Shown here in pieces: positions 62,618 to 64,000 of a stretch of DNA of 64,000 nucleotides. Positions within the stretch are counted from its first letter, which is position 1. Each line of letters opens with the position of its first letter. The stretch lies in the NCBI GenBank assembly GCA_938045585.1, contig CALIAU010000006.1, positions 1 through 64,000 on the forward strand, given 5' to 3'. The DNA comes from an uncultured Saprospiraceae bacterium (GTDB lineage: Bacteria > Bacteroidota > Bacteroidia > Chitinophagales > Saprospiraceae). Position numbers and translations under genes: made by a program. The notes below the pieces were generated by a model. The model ran no database searches. It was not told the origin of the DNA and saw only the letters and a list, made by a program, of their open reading frames with translations.

Positions 62618-63715
62618 CTATACATTAAATCTAAAATGCATGATGTCTCCATCCGTCACTATATATTCTTTCCCTTCCACTGCCATTTTTCCTGCATCTT
62701 TAACAGCACTTTCTGAACCTAGGCTAACATAATCATTGTATTTGATTACCTCAGCGCGGATAAAGCCTTTTTCAAAATCAGTATGAATTACTCCAGCCGC
62801 TTGTGGTGCAGTAGAACCATTAATAACAGTCCATGCACGTACTTCTTTTTCGCCCGCTGTAAAATAGGTGATAAGATTAAGAAGGGCATAGGCAGCACGC
62901 GTTACACGGAAGACTCCAGGTTCTTTGAGCCCCATCTCTTGTACAAATTCTAATTTTTCTTCTAGTGTTTCTAGTTCTGCAATATCTGCTTCTATAGCGG
63001 CACTAATCCGAATGGTCTCCGCGTTTTCATCTTTGACTAAGTCTTCAAACTTCTTGGTGAACGCATTACCATCCACCACTGAGTTTTCATCTACATTGCA
63101 TATGTACAGGATGGGTTTGTCTGTTAATAAAAAGAGTTGTTTGAAGAACGGAGCATCTTCCTTTGTACGTTCTATTGATCGTGCTGGCTTACCCTGTTCT
63201 AAGTGCGCCATAATTGCCTCGGTCAATTCTACATTCCGAAGGTCTTCTTTATTATTAGTCTTAGCTGCCTTTTTATATTTTTCTAATCGCTTTTCTAATC
63301 CATCCAGATCCTTCAGGATAAGTTCAGTATCGATGATTTCCTTATCTCGCACTGGGTCTACTGAACCATCTACATGTACTACGTTATCATCTTGGAAGCA
63401 ACGCACAACATGTAAGATGGCATCTACCTCACGAATATTGGAAAGGAATTGGTTTCCGAGTCCTTCTCCCTTACTAGCCCCCTTAATTAGACCAGCAATA
63501 TCTACTATTTCGACAGTGGTAGGTTGCACCTTCTGAGGATTCACAATCTCAGCTAATGTATCTAGACGTTCATCTGGAACCGTGATAATCCCTACGTTGG
63601 GATCCTTGGTTGCAAACGGATAATTCGCTGCGAGTGCCTTTGCAGAGGTAAGCGCATTAAAGAGGGTGGATTTTCCTACATTGGGTAAACCTACGATGCC
63701 ACATTGTAAAGCCAT
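62618..63715 (-). CDS. ychF: Redox-regulated ribosome-binding ATPase YchF
   Basis: The 365-aa Obg-family P-loop protein hydrolyses ATP rather than GTP. It shows G1 GLPNVGKSTLFNALTSA (about 8-24), NYPFATKDPN, G3 VDIAGLIKGASKGEGLGN, the altered G4 YICNVDEN, and the C-terminal TGS-like domain (TFFTAGEKEVRAW-type, here YFTAGEKEVRAWTV ... HTDFEKGFIRAEVI). It associates with ribosomes and affects stress resistance. It has a TAnnTTTG-like -7 element upstream. Confidence 0.97.
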   Translation of the reverse strand: MALQCGIVGLPNVGKSTLFNALTSAKALAANYPFATKDPNVGIITVPDERLDTLAEIVNPQKVQPTTVEIVDIAGLIKGASKGEGLGNQFLSNIREVDAILHVVRCFQDDNVVHVDGSVDPVRDKEIIDTELILKDLDGLEKRLEKYKKAAKTNNKEDLRNVELTEAIMAHLEQGKPARSIERTKEDAPFFKQLFLLTDKPILYICNVDENSVVDGNAFTKKFEDLVKDENAETIRISAAIEADIAELETLEEKLEFVQEMGLKEPGVFRVTRAAYALLNLITYFTAGEKEVRAWTVINGSTAPQAAGVIHTDFEKGFIRAEVIKYNDYVSLGSESAVKDAGKMAVEGKEYIVTDGDIMHFRFNV

Positions 63716-63736
63716 AAAATTCTAAGTTTGAGGCGG

Positions 63737-63744
63737 CAAAGATA
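63737..63744 (-). promoter_or_regulatory. Putative -7 element for ychF
   Basis: On minus TATCTTTG followed by CCGCC, the same TATCTTTGCCGC string as before rhlE, about 20 bases before the ATG. No TTG at the usual -33 spacing. Confidence 0.5.
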
Positions 63745-63860
63745 GTCAAGTATGACAAATAATGATATTCTAATCTAATAAGCTGTAAATCAACGTGGAA
63801 TAATAAAATTATTTGCCAATTTCCCTTCATTTTCTCATCTCTTTGCTAATTTGAATCCAT

Positions 63861-64000
63861 ATGAAAAATAAAAAGTTAGTTCTTCAGAAAAGACCCGTAG
63901 GCATGCCGAGTGAAGATTGCTGGGACTTGCAAGAAGATGTACTACAGGAGCTTCAAGACGGCGAACTCCTAATTGAAAATCATTATGTCTCTCTAGACCC
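63861..64000 (+). CDS. NADP-dependent oxidoreductase, MDR/prostaglandin-reductase type (N-terminal part)
   Basis: The ORF opens at ATG 63861 and runs out of the window after 46 codons. The sequence KKLVLQKRPVGMPSEDCWDL...GELLIENHYVSLDP matches the start of zinc-independent medium-chain reductases (CurA/PTGR-like), whose N-termini read like 'vlkrRPxGmPxxxdF' and 'LYLSLDPYMR'. It is divergent from ychF. The enzyme group is fairly clear; the substrate, probably an alpha,beta-unsaturated carbonyl, is an inference from the family. Confidence 0.75.
   Translation, partial: MKNKKLVLQKRPVGMPSEDCWDLQEDVLQELQDGELLIENHYVSLD

Noticed and set aside
62925-63536. 203-aa plus-strand ORF antisense to ychF
   Set aside because: Ser-rich shadow ORF over a highly conserved gene.
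1-64000. tRNA, rRNA, tmRNA or riboswitch
   Set aside because: No cloverleaf, conserved rRNA segment or known riboswitch core was recognised by eye on either strand; a covariance search would be needed to exclude them fully.

Overview
This window is a stretch of an AT-rich Bacteroidota chromosome, most likely from the Saprospiria/Saprospiraceae side of the phylum (inference). The evidence is: C-terminal type IX secretion (T9SS) sorting tails on large secreted proteins (5811-8372, 44227-48675); several Bacteroidota-type promoters (TAnnTTTG at -7); weak or absent Shine-Dalgarno sequences; many lipoproteins; a bacilliredoxin-type YtxJ; a DUF5683 gene next to parAB; and HYR, dockerin-like and 'KIGD(V/L)' segments of the kind common in Saprospiraceae secreted proteins. 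No phage, insertion sequence, CRISPR array, rRNA or tRNA gene was recognised.

Layout. (1) 0-5.6 kb is housekeeping: ndk, nrnA, an FKBP lipoprotein in the gldI position, prfB with a programmed +1 frameshift, and a convergent rhlE-type helicase. (2) 5.8-17.7 kb holds two look-alike four-gene cassettes that diverge from a patatin gene. Each runs lipoprotein, ECF sigma factor, a protein with a short cytoplasmic N-terminus, one TM helix, a linker and a C-terminal outer-membrane beta-barrel, then an exported protein. They look like trans-envelope sigma/anti-sigma systems of the dual-membrane-spanning type and are the best candidate for a little-described system here. (3) 17.7-26 kb has two giant BNR/VPS10-like propeller proteins, an unusual aquaporin and a small envelope protein. 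(4) 26.3-33.2 kb is a complete trpEGDCF-(DinB-like)-BA operon preceded by a classical attenuator: a 19-codon leader peptide with three consecutive Trp codons, a mutually exclusive antiterminator and an intrinsic terminator. (5) 33.3-44.1 kb has an AsmA-like protein, a fused Opp/Dpp ATPase, fmt, an OmpA-type protein, DUF5683, parB, parA and a UPF0173 hydrolase. (6) 44.2-54.2 kb has a 1482-aa HYR/C-type-lectin/GEVED T9SS adhesin, a peptide-binding lipoprotein, a thioredoxin-dockerin fusion, lipB and an OmpA/TSP3 protein. (7) 54.3-64 kb has an SDR, a TlpA-like lipoprotein, a DAACS symporter, mnmD, ytxJ, a 48-aa lipoprotein missed by the ORF track, pdhB, a tetR-SDR pair with matching operators, ychF and the start of an MDR oxidoreductase.

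Two extragenic palindromic elements of one family (about 341-459 on minus, 60858-60974 on plus) flank the window. Starts were moved inward from the ORF track where a lipoprotein or Sec signal, or gene spacing, argued for it. GTG or TTG starts are noted where only those fit.
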